From the NCBI GenBank assembly GCA_943737045.1, contig CALSFV010000225.1:806001-870000 (forward strand): 64,000 bases of DNA, written 5' to 3'. Position numbers and translations under genes: made by a program. The DNA is from Parapristionchus giblindavisi. Taxonomy: Eukaryota > Nematoda > Chromadorea > Rhabditida > Diplogasteridae. The notes beneath the pieces were generated by a model. It had not been told where the DNA came from. It saw only the letters and a program-made list of their open reading frames with translations, and ran no database searches. This document shows, piece after piece, positions 25,101 to 37,230 of the stretch (the stretch's first letter is position 1; each line of letters starts with the position of its first letter).

Positions 25101-28100
25101 ATTGCTACAATTTTCGAATGCTCTGTCCTATGCATATGTTTAATATCTTTTGCTATAGTCCTCTCTTTGTTCGCGAAAATATTCGAGGGACTCCGTCTTT
25201 AAAGAAGAGGCACCAAGAGATTCAGGTTACACTATTACGCTATTATCATAAAGAACGCTTAATCTCGCAGTCGTCCTTAATATCAATGTGCAATTTAAGC
25301 TGCAGAACCAAATAAACAAATAAATAAATATAAATAATTACTCAGCAGATGGCAGATTGGATCGAGGATAGCAGAAGATCGACATTTTTCGTAGTGCTCA
25401 CGTGCTACATTGATTATCAAGGTCATAAGTCTTTCATCAGTGATGTATGATAAGGCTTTCGGCTTCCTTTTGATGATGTGTCCAACATCATACAGAACGG
25501 AATGCATGCTAAACACAATCATGATTATAGCTTTAAAAATGAAGAGAAAATATATTTTTCCACTGTCCCGAAGAGTCTTCCTTTGGCTGCGTGATACCCC
25601 GGACCTCCCCCCGATCGCTTGCGAGATGAGAAGATGAATAATCCATTCACTACGTTCATTTCAAGATTTCTAATTAGTAAATCATAGGAGAAACAGGTGG
25701 GGGAATTACGCGCACAAAGGAAGACTCTGCGGGAAGGTAATATTGGAATAAAGTGACTTACACTTTGAATTTGCGATGCTCTAGTGTATAATTCAAGACA
25801 ATGGAACATAAGCGATCGATGTCAAATGAGCAACGTTCCCAAAGATCGTTTGCCAACAGTGAGCAACTCTAAATTTAAAGATGTGATATGTTGATGGAAA
25901 GCCATGGGACAATTATCATTAATTGAATTAAAAAATATCAATTACCGTATCCAGTATACTCATTATTCCTCGGCCTTCCGCAATGTTCAGACAGCGCTCA
26001 AAGCATAAGTATAACAGTTTGGTACTCTCCATCATACTGAGCTGTTTGTTCCTGCACGATCATAATTTATTAAAGTGACACCAGAATTGAGCATTTGAAT
26101 GTTAGTCATTTTTATCAGGCCAATGCAAGAAATTAAAGATGGAGACCCTCGAGTTTTTTCGTAACAAGTCTGTTCAGATAAAATGATAGAGATTCATCGC
26201 ACGAATCGAAAGACATATCAGATATTGATTCCCGATATGCTTATAACTCACTATGGAAATTTGAAATTGAATGTACAACTTTCAAGGAATGTATAGAGTG
26301 CCCATCCGATTTGCATACTTGGCTCTCTCATTTTCTCATTGTCCCTTACGTCATTTACCATATAATATAAATAATATTCGACATGATCATCGAGGCGGGA
26401 TTCAGTCATGACAAATCAAGGGTCTCCTTCTTTAAAGGGAAAATGTGATGCCACTCTTCTATTAAAGACTATCTGGCTCTAGTGACATTCTCTTGGCACT
26501 TGGACAATAAATGATATGAAACGATTTTTTATTGAAAGCGTTTACAGCTATAGTATGGGGGTGTTATCAGCTCGCAGACGGAGTTTGGGTTCGTCATGTC
26601 TGCACCTCGCTAATTGTAAATAATTTAAGTTCGATAAAATGACATCAAAATTTCCAAGTTTACGGAATCGTTCGATATGTGTATACGACGATTTGCAGTG
26701 ATAAGCAGGTAAATTCTACGAAGTGTCATCCCGATCCAAAACCGTGATTTTTTTTTTTTTTTTAATTTTTTTTCATTCGATTTCGATATTATATTATTGT
26801 GCCTTTTATCATTAGCTTGTTGTCTGAATATCTGATTAGTAATATGGCGCTGCTTTTCGGAAAAAAAAATATGAAAAAAGAGGAATATTGAATTTCCGCA
26901 TTTGTATTCCGAAAAGCGGCGGAAAAGCGGAAAATCAGTTCGCTATAAACGGGCGAATTAGTTGTGGTTTTTCGGGAAGAAGGCAACATTTCACGAATGT
27001 TCCTTAGCGCATGTTAAAGATGGAGACCCACGAGTTTTTTCGTAATAAGACTGTTCGGATAGAATGATAGAGATTCATCACACGAATCGAAAGACATATC
27101 TGATATTGATTCCCGATATGTTTAAAGCATACTATGCACATTGAAAGTACTACTTTCAAGGCATGTAGAGAGTGCCCATCCGATTTGCATACTTGCTCTC
27201 TCATTTTCTCATTATCCCTTACGCCAATTACCATATAATATAAACAATAGCCAACATGCTTATCGTGGCGGGAGTCAGTCATGCCAACTCATGGGTCCCC
27301 TTCTTTAATATGCTAATTACAGTAAGGAATAAAAAAATGACCCCCAGCGAGAGACAATTGTAGGAAAAATAAAACAATTATTTTTTTTTTAAATAAATTC
27401 TGGGTCTTACGGTTTTGGATCAGGATGACACTTGGTAGAACTTACCTACTTATTACTGCATATCATGCGAGGGAGCAGGAAAAAAACCCAAACTCCGTCT
27501 GCGAGCTCATACTACCCCATACTACAACAGTGCGCGATTTGGGCGCGGTCGTTTCATACCACTTTTTGTTCAAGTGCCAAGTTATAAGTAAAATATGTTC
27601 ACTGAGACATATCTCTCTTAAACTTCAGAATTAAAGTAAACTTCAAGTCAGTAACGCATTTTTAAAAGACTGCTAATTTTGAAATAGCATTGTAGGAGCT
27701 TACAGATTCAATTCGGCAATGAACATCATGGCTCTTTCTATGACGTGACGATCACGAGGTTGCCTCATTACATCAAGGCATGCTTCAACGCTGGCATTCA
27801 CTTTCGATAGATCAGTAGATTCAAAATCATTACTCTGTAATATTACTATAAAGAGCAATAAATTACAATGAGAGAAAAACCCTAGTTCGCATGCTGCGCT
27901 GTAAACAAACCCTTAAATACAAGGGTTTGAAACCCTTAAATATAAGGCTTGTACCCTTAGGGTTTTGCAAACCCTTGGATGCAAGGGTTTCAAACCCTTG
28001 TATGTAAGAGTTTGCTTACATCGCAGCATGCGAACTAGGGATTTTTCTCTCAGTGTAATAATAGTTGAAATTCTCTAAACAATAGGAAATATATTACCCT

Positions 28101-31100
28101 CCAGAGCATATTTATTGATTCGAACATATCGTTATCATGTCTGCTTTGTTTAATGTAGTAATTGAAGGTATTCAAGGAGGTTGAATCATTCCATTCATTA
28201 CAGATCTGAACGTTCTCCTTGATCCAAGGATATGATGAACAATCTTCTTCTTCGAGTTGCGTTCCTAAAAGGGAGATTGGTACATGGAGAAAAAAGAGTC
28301 ATACCGTGTTCATAGTACCTCTCTGTAAGAAATGATTAATATTAATATTATTATTATTCCGTAAATAGCACTCGGGAAAAGCGTGTTAATTTTGTCCTTT
28401 TCTAGATAGCATTGTAAAAAAACCAAATATGTATCTCGGTTCTAGTTAGACACTTGAAACTTGGTTTTTGTGTTAGACACCACGAAAAAAGATTATAACC
28501 GAAATTTCAAGTCTCTAGCTCTACTAAGAACGGAGCTACTTGCTTTTACATGGATTTTCGAGTTTTCCAAAGAAATAATGTAAATTGCAAATATCTCCGT
28601 TCTTTGTATGGCTATACACTTGAAACATCGTTTATACTCTTTTTTTTTCGTGGTTTCTAATCCAAAAACCAAGTTTTAAGTTTCTAACTTGTTAGGGAAC
28701 CGAGATATTTGCTTTTTACAACGCTATTTACAAGAGGACAAAATTAACACCGCTTTTTCCGAGTGCCTTTTCCAGAAAATTAACACCACATCAGGGAAAG
28801 CCAAGGAAGCAAAGAGGAGCAAAGAGTCACTAACCTATCAGACACACAGCCTGCAGTTTCTCATGTCTTTCCATAATGAGCTTCACATGCTCCATACCAA
28901 TCGAACTCCGACTTTCATGTACATCAGAAATGTCGATGCATGCGAGTTTAAGCCATGGTGATGCTTTTTCCTTGAGCATACTCTCGCAAATTATTGAAGT
29001 TAAATTGATCCTGAAAGCACAATCATCTATCTATTTTTGGCTTTCATATGTCTGCACTGGTCACGTGATCTGCAAACGACGCTCATTAATCGGATGAAAA
29101 CCGATGAATGAGAACCGAGTGGATGAGAAGTATTTGCGTATGAGAGACAAGCGTTAATGAACATACAAAGTATTCAAATAGTTATCATTCATCGGTTCTC
29201 ATCCGACCTAGTGCCGTAAAAACATGAGCATACCCATAGTTCGTGGCCTTTCCAATATCAAGGACTCTAATATCCTTCAAACTGGCTAAAGTATATGTTA
29301 GCTCTTCAATATTCATGCTCAATTGAAGTTCGCAAAGCCCAAGCTTCATCAATTGCTTGGCTTGACTGAGACAAGATATGTTAGAAAGGAGAGGACACGA
29401 AGAAACATCGAGGTGGAGAAGTTGAGGAAGTCCCTGAAGAAAATCGGTAATTTTCGAAATTATTTTATGACTTGATGTTCAAAAGTCAAGGAATTCTTCT
29501 CTCATATTAAACGAATATAATTGATACAGTCAAATTAAGGGGCCAACTTGCTTCGTTTAAATTTTTTTCTCTCGAAATCTTTTTTTATTTTTTTTTAAAA
29601 TTCTTACTTCTTTTTGTGCATTTTGTTCTTTTCCTGTGGCCGTATGCAAGAACCGTTTTCCCGGAAAATGTGACGTCATTAGCGTAGGCGGAGGCGTTTT
29701 CCAAAAATCCTCCGCCTACGCTAATGCACAGAGATTAAATTTGCCCGCCGTTAGTTTGCGAACGATTTGCCCGTATTCGCCTGTATATGGGTAAATCGGT
29801 GGTTTTTGCCTGTATATGGGTAAATCGGTGGTTTTTGGGCTACCATTTGCCCGAATATGGGCAAATCGCGTACACAAGTAGCGTAAGGTGGCAAATCTAT
29901 TACCCATATTTGGGTAAGTTTGCTCTCAGTGTGACATCACATTTTCCCGGAAAACGATTTTCCAGTTGTTCTTGCATACGGCTACTGATTTAAAGTAAAC
30001 CCCTGCCAAAATCATCATGTGTGATATATCATCATTGGCGCCACAAACTCGTTCAAACGTGATCCAAGGAAGATCGAAGAGAGCAAACCTTTAGTAAAGT
30101 GTAGAGAATTTCCACAGTTAAATTCGTTGTACGTGGTATAACAAGAGTGTCCAATGTTGTAAATAAATCAATCTAAACAAATTTCAATTTGATACTTCAT
30201 TTCATTCATTTCTTTTCAAGATATTTTAAGACACGGGCTCAGTGAGATTCCAGGGGTCCGTCCAATCTGTCACTTTCGATCGAAAGTTCAGAAGAAAGTT
30301 CGCAACTTTCTAGCGAGAGTTCAGCAGAAAGATGCGAACTTTTCTCGCAACTTTCGTCGAAAGCTCTCCTACCCCTCACATAGACAAGGGGTTTACATAC
30401 TTGTAAGAATGCCTACGGCGAACCTCAGACGGGTTAGGCGCACCTCTCCTCTCAACTTACATCCGAAGGCTCTCCTACCCCTTTGGTGGGTAAGGGCCTT
30501 ATATCACGCCTGTCACGAGAGAATTGAGCTGAGAGTGGGAATGAAGAAAAATGGTGAAATGAGTTAGGACCATTTTTGGACATCTCTAGGCATGCCCTAC
30601 CAGCCCTCAAAGTCTCATTATGCAATTTTTATTTTGGGGCTCGATACACCGGTTCGGTAAGGTGAAGTCCCAACTTTGAGCACAAATTTCTCGCTTCTGG
30701 TGCGTTTTAGCGAAAAAGTGTCACAAGAGTGTTAACGATATGTTTCATTCCGCACCGCGCGCTCGAGACCGTGCGGTGCAGAATGGAATGGAATGGAATG
30801 AAAAGGAATGGGTGAGAGAGTGTGTGAAACGAGAGATTGTTGGTGGCGAAAATGACTTCATATCATCAGGAAATTTCCAAGGGGATGAACCGTACGAACG
30901 CATTAACGTATTTTTTTCGCAAGCCCCTCATTCGAAAGCGCATGAAAAACTTAATAACATACTGGAAGAAGAGCACCTCCTTTTCCTAAATTTTTGAGTT
31001 ATTTGCTTCGAAGTGTAGCTCTGTTCTGAGACATTTTCTGGACCTCTGGTTTGTTTAGATCGATAGAGCTCGAAAAAAGATCGGGGGTCACTCTTGTGAC

Positions 31101-34100
31101 ACTTTTCGCTAAAACGCACCAGAAGCGAGAAATTCGTGTTCAAAGTTGGGACTTGACCATACTGAACCGGTGTATTGGGCCCAAAAATGAAAATTGAATA
31201 CTGGAACTTTGGGGGCTGTTAGGGCATGCCTAGAGATGACCAAAAATGGTCCTAACTCATTTCACCATTTTCGCTCTATTCCCATGAATTGTAAATTTAG
31301 CTCAATTCTCTCGTGACAGGCGTGATATACTTGTATTAAAGACTTCGGCAAACCCCAGACGGGTTTGGTGACAGTCGCCCCGCCCCTTCTAGCTAGAGTT
31401 CAAACGAAAATCCGTGAGCGCGCACACGACTTCTTTTGCAGTTTTTGTATAAATAATAAGAGTTTTCTTTAAAAAAATTCATAACATATTGAACACACAC
31501 TCATAAGGAGTTGAGCAATAACAATTTCACCATCACACTATCACTTTTGTAAATTCAAGTTTCGTCGCAACTTTATGTAAAGCTCCGTTTACTTTTTCAG
31601 CTCCTCTTCAAATGCACACTCTCTCGTCTGCTCTAACCGACCTCGCAACAAAGTTCGCAACTTTAGTCGCATCTTTTCTTCGCAACTTTCGACGCAACTT
31701 TTGTTCAACTTTCTTCGCATCTTTTTTGACAGATTGAACACACCACAGGACTAATCCGTATAATATGTCCTTGTGTAATTCCCTTGCTATTCGCTGGTAA
31801 AACGCAGAAGTATTCTATCGATCAACCACCCTTTCGTCCCTTCCCTTCTCGCGCTCTCTCTGATCTACGTACTATCTCGCTTTGACTCTCTTTCTCTCTC
31901 TCTCTAAACATAGAAATTCATTGTGGCTGTTGTATGCTACTCGTACTAAATAAAGAAGTGTATTTCATACAGTCAACAGGATATCGATCTCACCGATTTG
32001 GCTCAAATTTTTTTCCCTTATCACAAGATATTTATTTGGGCTGAGTCCTTGAAAACACAGATGTGGCGGGTTCTCGAAATTTGAAAACTCGATTTTTACC
32101 AAAAGAAAGTGGAGCGGCATAAGTCCAATTTTAGTGTAGAATAATTACATATACATGTATGTCCAAGCAACAAAAAACTCGCTTTAGGACGGTCCGGATA
32201 TCCGATCGCAAATTGATTTTTTTATCTCCTCAAAACATTCTATATTTAATTAAATTTTTAAAACAAAAAACGGCAGCCCAATTTTTGCCTCATTTAATAG
32301 AGCGAAAAATTCCGCGTCGAAAAAAGAGAAAATAACAAAAAATCGATCGACCTGTGTTTTGAGATAAACGAAACTGAAGATGACCCGAAAATATTTTTTT
32401 TATTTTCAAACCCAATCATAATTGTACTCATTTTAAAGAACTTTTCAAGAAGAACAACTTTCATGTTGAGCGTTTTGTATGAAACTCATGCACAAGAGAT
32501 TTTATTCTAATTTTTTTGTTTTCAAATTTCGAGAACCCGACACATATGTGTTTCAAGGACTCCGCCCAAATGAATACCCATTTTGTGATAGGGGGTCATG
32601 GGGGTATCCACAAAAATTTTTTGAGCCAATTCAGTGAGATCGATGTCCGGGGTCAGTGGCTCAACCCTCGAATCTTGCTGAGCCTGTGTCTTAACGGGTT
32701 ATCACCAGCCGATAAAATTTTATATAAAAGTTTGATATAAAAACTTTTGAAAAAAATATAAATCTGATAAAAATTAGATTTTTTTTAGTCTATAAAAAAT
32801 TAGAATTTTTCTGTAAAAATACCTTAGAAAGGAGGCTTTTTGGAATATCCTGGAATCCAATTAGTTCAAGTTGATTCAGTGTATAACATTCACTCAATGA
32901 TTCAGGAATAAATGACGCGTCTGAATGAAACAAAATAAATAAATCGATCATTATTAAAGGGAGCGTAAGCTCACTCAATTGTCTCTTCGAAGCGCAATGC
33001 TCTCTCGTTGTTAGAGAACAGAAAAATAGTGTGCGCAATGAAGAGACCATTGAGTGAGGTAACGCTCCCTTTAAACAAGGGGATTTGCGAAGTGCTATTA
33101 TCATGAAGAACGTGGGACCAAAGATGTGGAATTCCGTTTTCTAATAGTCAGCGTTTGTATCCGTACCACGAGAGTTTAATTTCCGTTTACGTATATTTAT
33201 CTTTCAAATTCGAAAATTCGCGCCTTCCCTGGGCTTGCCTTGGTGCAACAACGAACTTTCAGCTCGGATTATGGTATTCCGGGGGTATCTATAATTTTGG
33301 ACAAACCTGTATATTCAGGGAGGTTTGATCTGTAGTTCTGCAAGGCCAGTTTAGTCACGAAAAACTCAAGGATCCCCTTCTTTAAATAATTCTCTATTGC
33401 TATCTATTATAATAATTGTCTATTGCGGTGGTAATCCAAAATGAGGTCCCATACAAGAGGCTATCTTGAATAATTCTTCGTTCTCGTCCTCTGATCAGTT
33501 AATTAATACTTTTTCAGAAGTTATGCTGCTACACTGATCCTTTTCGAATAGTGAATCATAAAACATGAAAAATAGATAGACATACCAACGAAGTTCCAGC
33601 TCAATAATTCCTCTGCAATTTCTTCTTCGCAGCTCCACTCATCTATGTATGCACCTATATTTGTACCTTTTAATTTTCAATTATTTAATGAAAGTAGTGT
33701 CTGATCATTTATTAACTTTGAGGGAATATTGTAAGGAGCGGTAGGTAGAAATTTCATCCGTCTTTTTTTAATAAAAGAATATAAATAAATGAATTTAATT
33801 TAAAATAAGTAAATTTAAAATAAACGAATTTAATTTAAAATAAATAAATTTAAAATAAACGAATTTAATTTTAAATAAATAAATTTAAAATAAACGAATT
33901 TAATTAAAATTCTGCTAAAAAAACAATCACTACCTCTCATCTTTCCGTATAAGATCAATTTTTTGAGTCGATGTTGGAGAATGGTTGATATTGAGTCGTA
34001 GTCAGATTCGGTGAGTCTAATCTCGGCCTGAATTTTGTGTTACTTACAAAAATGGATAAATCTATACTATATGGCATCCCCGCGTAAGCCTCAGTTAAAG

Positions 34101-35218
34101 ATGGGGACATTCGAGTTTTTTTTGCAATAATGCTGCAGGAGTAGAAATATAGAGATTTTTTAAAGCTTATTTTGCTTATTGAAAGTAAAACCTTTAAGGC
34201 AATTAGAGAATGCCTATCCGATTGGCATACTTGGCTCTCTCAATTTCACATTGTCGCTCACGCTAATTTCCGTACAATATCAACAAAATTCCACGTGTTG
34301 ATCTTTGCGGGAGTCCAAACTCCATCTTTAAAGGTGGAGACCCTCGAATGATCTTGCAAATGTGTTACATCTCACTTATGCAAGTGTCTAGTGATATGCA
34401 AGATATGATAGAATATAAGATATGACAGAAGATATGGAGACTATTCATCGTTCCCTTAGTGTAGTGGTAAAGATTCTGACTAGAAAGCGCACGGTCGCGT
34501 GTTCGAATCCTATTGCAAAACTTTCCTATTTTCAAAAAGCGCGCCTTTGCCTGAGTTTGCTAGCATGATTCATTCAGGATTCTAGCGATCAATAAGATGA
34601 ATCTGCCTTCACAGTTTGTTCACGAAAATATTCGAGGGAGTCCACCTTTAAGGACGCGTCTACGAGAGAGTTTGCAAAGAGTTGAGAAATTCAAATATAT
34701 GCAAATATTAGCCAAAGACTAGTGCGCAGTGTTCCGAGAACCGTCACCGGAAAAAAAAGAGAAACGAGTTAATGCGAAAGTGAGAGAGTAGGCCCGAATG
34801 TGAGAGCGTAGACAGAGAAAAGACAGGACTTGTGATTCACAGGCGGCAATTATTTGACTGTATTGTATATTATTTTGAAAATCATAAATGATATAAATGA
34901 GATGAATTTGTTGGAGTTTGGCGTCCTAAATTGGGTACTTTTTTGGAATATTTTTTTTGAAATACAATTTTTTGGAATACAAGCTTTTCATGTCAAGCTC
35001 TGTTAAAACGCTATCAAATGTACCTCGGTAATAGTAAATCTCTTTGTATCAAGTAATGATAGGGAAGAGTTTAGACGACATTTCCAATCCAAGCATCGAA
35101 CTACTGCATTTGAAATGGAAATCGGTAGCGGTGAGTCAAATGTAGGCATTCGTTTGGCTATAATAAGATCAGCCAATCGATCAATTGCTATCTCCTCGAG
35201 GCTCTTGTGGACAAACAT
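19102..35218 (-). CDS. ZYG11/ZER1-family CUL2 substrate adaptor, copy 2 (complete)
   Basis: Exons in order: 35218-35024, 34027-33934, 33642-33586, 32920-32823, 29433-29234, 28980-28835, 28264-28098, 27834-27704, 26051-25946, 25868-25762, 25508-25342, 24898-24795, 24724-24642, 20434-20308, 20247-20180, 19717-19598 and 19252-19102 (stop at 19104-19102). They total 2121 nt, an exact multiple of three, giving 706 residues, close to family length. Residues 1-65 hold the SLEEIAIDRLADLI/SPLPIS box region. LRRs follow to about 265. Armadillo-type repeats then run to the end (NLSAES near 490; NTNYPGVQLFALYS near 625; VKEVMERFEALES near the C-terminus). The substrate adaptor role with CUL2 is known from the family, not shown here. 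Introns are swollen by transposons, including a LINE at 21170-24335. AG abuts the ATG, so the start may be trans-spliced. Confidence 0.85.
21170..24335 (+). mobile_element. Non-LTR retrotransposon (APE-type, CR1/Jockey group) with inverted 5' end, interrupted
   Basis: On the plus strand 21479-21878 and 23337-24184 encode RT segments (FDFAKAFDSIDH, GVPQGSSIGPLL, then FADDLKIYAP) and the C-terminal region (LPTLEYRRAIRDL). The 3' end is an AAATAAATAAAT tail. On the minus strand 21478-21170 encodes the end of an endonuclease domain and linker (GGNILDLVLCN, then SDH), so the 5' piece is inverted. The RT is split at 21878/23337 by a foldback element. It lies in an intron of adaptor copy 2 in the opposite orientation. 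Confidence 0.85.
21879..23336. mobile_element. 1458-bp palindromic foldback element inserted in the LINE
   Basis: The ends CACGCATCTCGCCTAAGAAT and its inverse are flanked by ATAA (21875-21878 and 23337-23340). The arms extend about 700 bp and are nearly identical, so one 71-codon frame occurs on both strands. Removing the element plus one ATAA restores the LINE reading frame, which confirms the boundaries. No transposase was recognised. Confidence 0.85.
24345..24485. mobile_element. Short palindromic MITE, about 140 bp
   Basis: The inverted ends CAGGAGTTTGAATCCATG and CATGGATTCAAACATCTG lie just beyond the LINE tail. The flanking ATTAT on both sides may be the target duplication. Confidence 0.5.
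25240..25340 (+). mobile_element. 5'-truncated LINE 3' end
   Basis: TCGTCCTTAATATCAATGTG and an AAATAAACAAATAAATAAAT tail match the last part of the LINE at 21170-24335 (around 24178-24330). It is a short dead-on-arrival copy in an intron. Confidence 0.55.
26133..26435. mobile_element. TTAA-ended TIR element, about 300 bp
   Basis: The ends TTAAAGATGGAGACCCTCGA and GGGTCTCCTTCTTTAA mark the family also seen at 3414-3650 and 27014-27308. It is intronic. Confidence 0.65.
27014..27308. mobile_element. TTAA-ended TIR element, about 295 bp
   Basis: The ends TTAAAGATGGAGACCCACGA and GGGTCCCCTTCTTTAA, and a body closely similar to 26133-26435. Both copies lie in the same intron. Confidence 0.65.
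27862..28060. mobile_element. MITE with internal AAGGGTTT palindromes, about 200 bp
   Basis: The inverted ends ACAATGAGAGAAAAACCCTA and TAGGGATTTTTCTCTCAGTG enclose the matching arms GTTCGCATGCTGCG. Inside are at least five alternating AAGGGTTT/AAACCCTT blocks. It lies in an intron of adaptor copy 2. Confidence 0.6.
28300..28362 (+). mobile_element. LINE 3' end fragment with ATT tail
   Basis: CATAGTACCTCTCTGTAAGA followed by AATGATTAATATTAATATTATT matches the 3' end of the LINE fragment at 43860-44225. Confidence 0.5.
29637..29984. mobile_element. 348-bp MITE, 3-bp CTG target duplication
   Basis: The ends TGGCCGTATGCAAGAACCG and the inverse ending ACGGCTA are flanked by CTG (29634-29636 and 29985-29987). 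The interior has a 29-bp direct duplication and several TGCCCGAATATGGGCAAAT-type short palindromes. It is the complete version of the truncated unit 1 copy at 668-887. Confidence 0.75.
30255..31745. mobile_element. 1491-bp foldback element present only in unit 2, CAGG duplication
   Basis: The ends GGTCCGTCCAATCTGTCA and TGACAGATTGAACACACCA are flanked by CAGG (30251-30254 and 31746-31749). The empty site with one CAGG is at 1145-1148 in unit 1. Inner arms near 30503-30731 and 31091-31327 form a second long inverted repeat, related to 37231-37960. The insertion therefore postdates the duplication, or was cleanly lost from unit 1. Confidence 0.8.
32957..33070. mobile_element. 114-bp TTAA MITE, unit 2 only
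   Basis: AGGGAGCGTAAGCTCACTCA and its inverse lie between TTAA copies. The unit 1 site (about 2380) has a single TTAA and no insert. It lies in an intron of adaptor copy 2. Confidence 0.85.
34095..34332. mobile_element. TTAA-ended TIR element (unit 2 copy of 3414-3650)
   Basis: Orthologous to 3414-3650, with only a few differences by eye. Confidence 0.6.
34445..34516 (+). tRNA. tRNA-like sequence (unit 2 copy)
   Basis: Duplicate of 3775-3846 with the same A and B boxes and the same poor stem pairing. Confidence 0.35.
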
Positions 35219-35571
35219 CTGAAATAAATAGTTTAAAAAAGTATTAGCTCCTTCCGTGCGCAATTTTGCGCGACTCGCGCGAAAGAATGTTTACTATTGA
35301 GCAAAATGGATTTCAATGAATTTTCTAAATTTTAGCAATGAATTTTCTCGGGACTTTCTTTGTTTTCTTTGAATTTACTTTGTTTCTCTTGATATGCGAA
35401 TCTTGTATTACCCATGTGCGAGGTAATTTTGTTACCGATGATGGGTTAAATACGCGAAAAGCATCTGACATGAAAACTAGAAGACCCAACTCTTCATAAC
35501 CTATGGCAAGACCAAGCACAAGACTATCATACGATCCACACTACGAAGACAACTCAGTATAGTCACTTTAA

Positions 35572-35684
35572 AGGGAGCGTAACCTCTCTAAATGGCCTCT
35601 CCGACGCGCAATGCTCTCTCGATGTCAGAGAACAGATAAATACTGTGCGCAATGAAGAGACCATTGAGAAAGGTCACTCTCCCT
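35572..35684. mobile_element. 113-bp TTAA MITE, unit 2 only
   Basis: AGGGAGCGTAACCTCTCTAA and its inverse lie between TTAA copies. The unit 1 site (about 5545) shows an uninterrupted single TTAA. Confidence 0.85.
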
Positions 35685-35810
35685 TTAATAGGTAATATGG
35701 AACATAATAAATAAAAAGTGTTGTTAGTTCAACAAAATGATAAAACGTAAGGTAATTATCCGGAAAATATATTAAGAAATTTTAAAATTTAAAGTTAAAA
35801 ATTTAATATA

Positions 35811-35853
<43 letters not shown>

Positions 35854-36002
35854 ATGTTTGAAAACAAAATTTAATTTAAAACACCCTGATGTACCCTGAA
35901 TCCCTGAATCACGCACTACTTTTAAATTTCGCAAAAAGAATACCCTGAATCAGGCACAAATCCTGAATTTTGTAAGGGAATCATTCGATTCAGGGCGCTT
36001 AA

Positions 36003-36112
36003 AGGGAGCGTAACCTCTCTCAATTCTCTTCGGTGCGCAATGCTATTTCGTTGTTAGAGAACAGAGAAATACTATGCGTAATAAAGAGGCCATTGAGAGA
36101 GGTAACTCACCC
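36003..36112. mobile_element. TTAA MITE shared with unit 1
   Basis: Orthologous to 5843-5954, with diverged ends and TTAA on both sides. Confidence 0.65.
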
Positions 36113-37230
36113 TTAAGTGACTAGAGCGCCAGACGTCACTAGAGAAGCGAGAGTGCAGTCACGCCTGACATTCTGTCTTTTTAAAAAATTTTCTCTCCGG
36201 TCATTTTCTGTTGTTCTGTCGCACAGTGTAACTCAAGGCTAATTCAAAATCAGATCGGAATAGGATTTTGAAAACTCAGAGAAAAAAGGCTAAAAGGCTA
36301 AAAGCTAAAAAAGGCTAAAAGGCGTTAAATTGTGCATAAATTAGTATATTGCGAGATTAGGTTGACAAATTTTTTGACAAAAATAAATAAAATGGGTTGT
36401 GCTAGATGGGAAAAAAAAGATAATAAATCTAAATGGATGCAGTTTTAGGACATGGTCCTAATGTCACTCTACTCGTGCAAGAGAAAGCTGTCACAGGCTA
36501 TAAAGCTGGCTTGTTCGTAATGCTCATAGGTCTTATCCTCCCCTAGCCATAGCATCGCATTTGTTGACCTAGTTCTCTCAATCCCTCCTCTCTCTCCCTC
36601 TCGCTCTTCTTATTCCTTAGGAGTTAGCAGTAGGAGTAAAGAGAGGAGAATTTTATATTTATCAAATGCTCACGCATGAGCGTGTCGAAATAATTGTGAA
36701 ATAATAAGTAATCAATAAACTCTCAAGAACCGATAGATTGGATAAAGTTGATGGATGGGACACGGGGGTGGGGACGTCTCATGTGAGCCAGTCGTTCATC
36801 TCATACCGTCAAGTAATCACTGCATGCATATCGTATGAGTGAATGGAGGAGTTTTCCGTGGACTGGGAAGAGGACCAGTACTGGAGCAGACGGTAGTGGG
36901 AATGTTCTGTTCTAAGGATATTCTCAGGGGGACATTATACACAATTTTTGGTGGTTCCACATTAGAAGAAATTGTCGAAAGATCACAAACGTTTCATGCT
37001 GAGCATGTCGATAAATATATGTATATCATCCATGTCTCGTGCAGCTTTCGTCCCGTCTCCTCTCCCGACAAGTTGTCTATGCCTATCATTGAACCCATCT
37101 GGAGAGATCAAAGATCAATCTACCCAACATAGTGTCCAATCCCCACAATTTTCGAAAGGCCCTAATTTTACAGCCTAATTTTGTAACAAAAGAGGGATAG
37201 ATTACATGCGTTAAATTGTGCATACATTAG

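Larger units (their letters stand above)
35219..37230. other. Intergenic region upstream of adaptor copy 2
   Basis: It matches unit 1 (4534-7165) apart from indels. It contains two TTAA MITEs (35572-35684 and 36003-36112), a (TA)n tract (about 35815-35842) and AGGCTAAA-type short repeats near 36290. No coding region is conserved between units. Confidence 0.6.

Noticed and set aside
35325..35519. Shared open frame just upstream of the adaptor start (also 5316-5498)
   Set aside because: Present in both units, but with no splice connection to exon 1 in frame and no family similarity. It is probably 5' non-coding sequence.
36839..37132. 97-codon open frame upstream of adaptor copy 2
   Set aside because: The unit 1 counterpart (about 6840-7030) has single-base and longer indels that break the frame, so it is not conserved coding.
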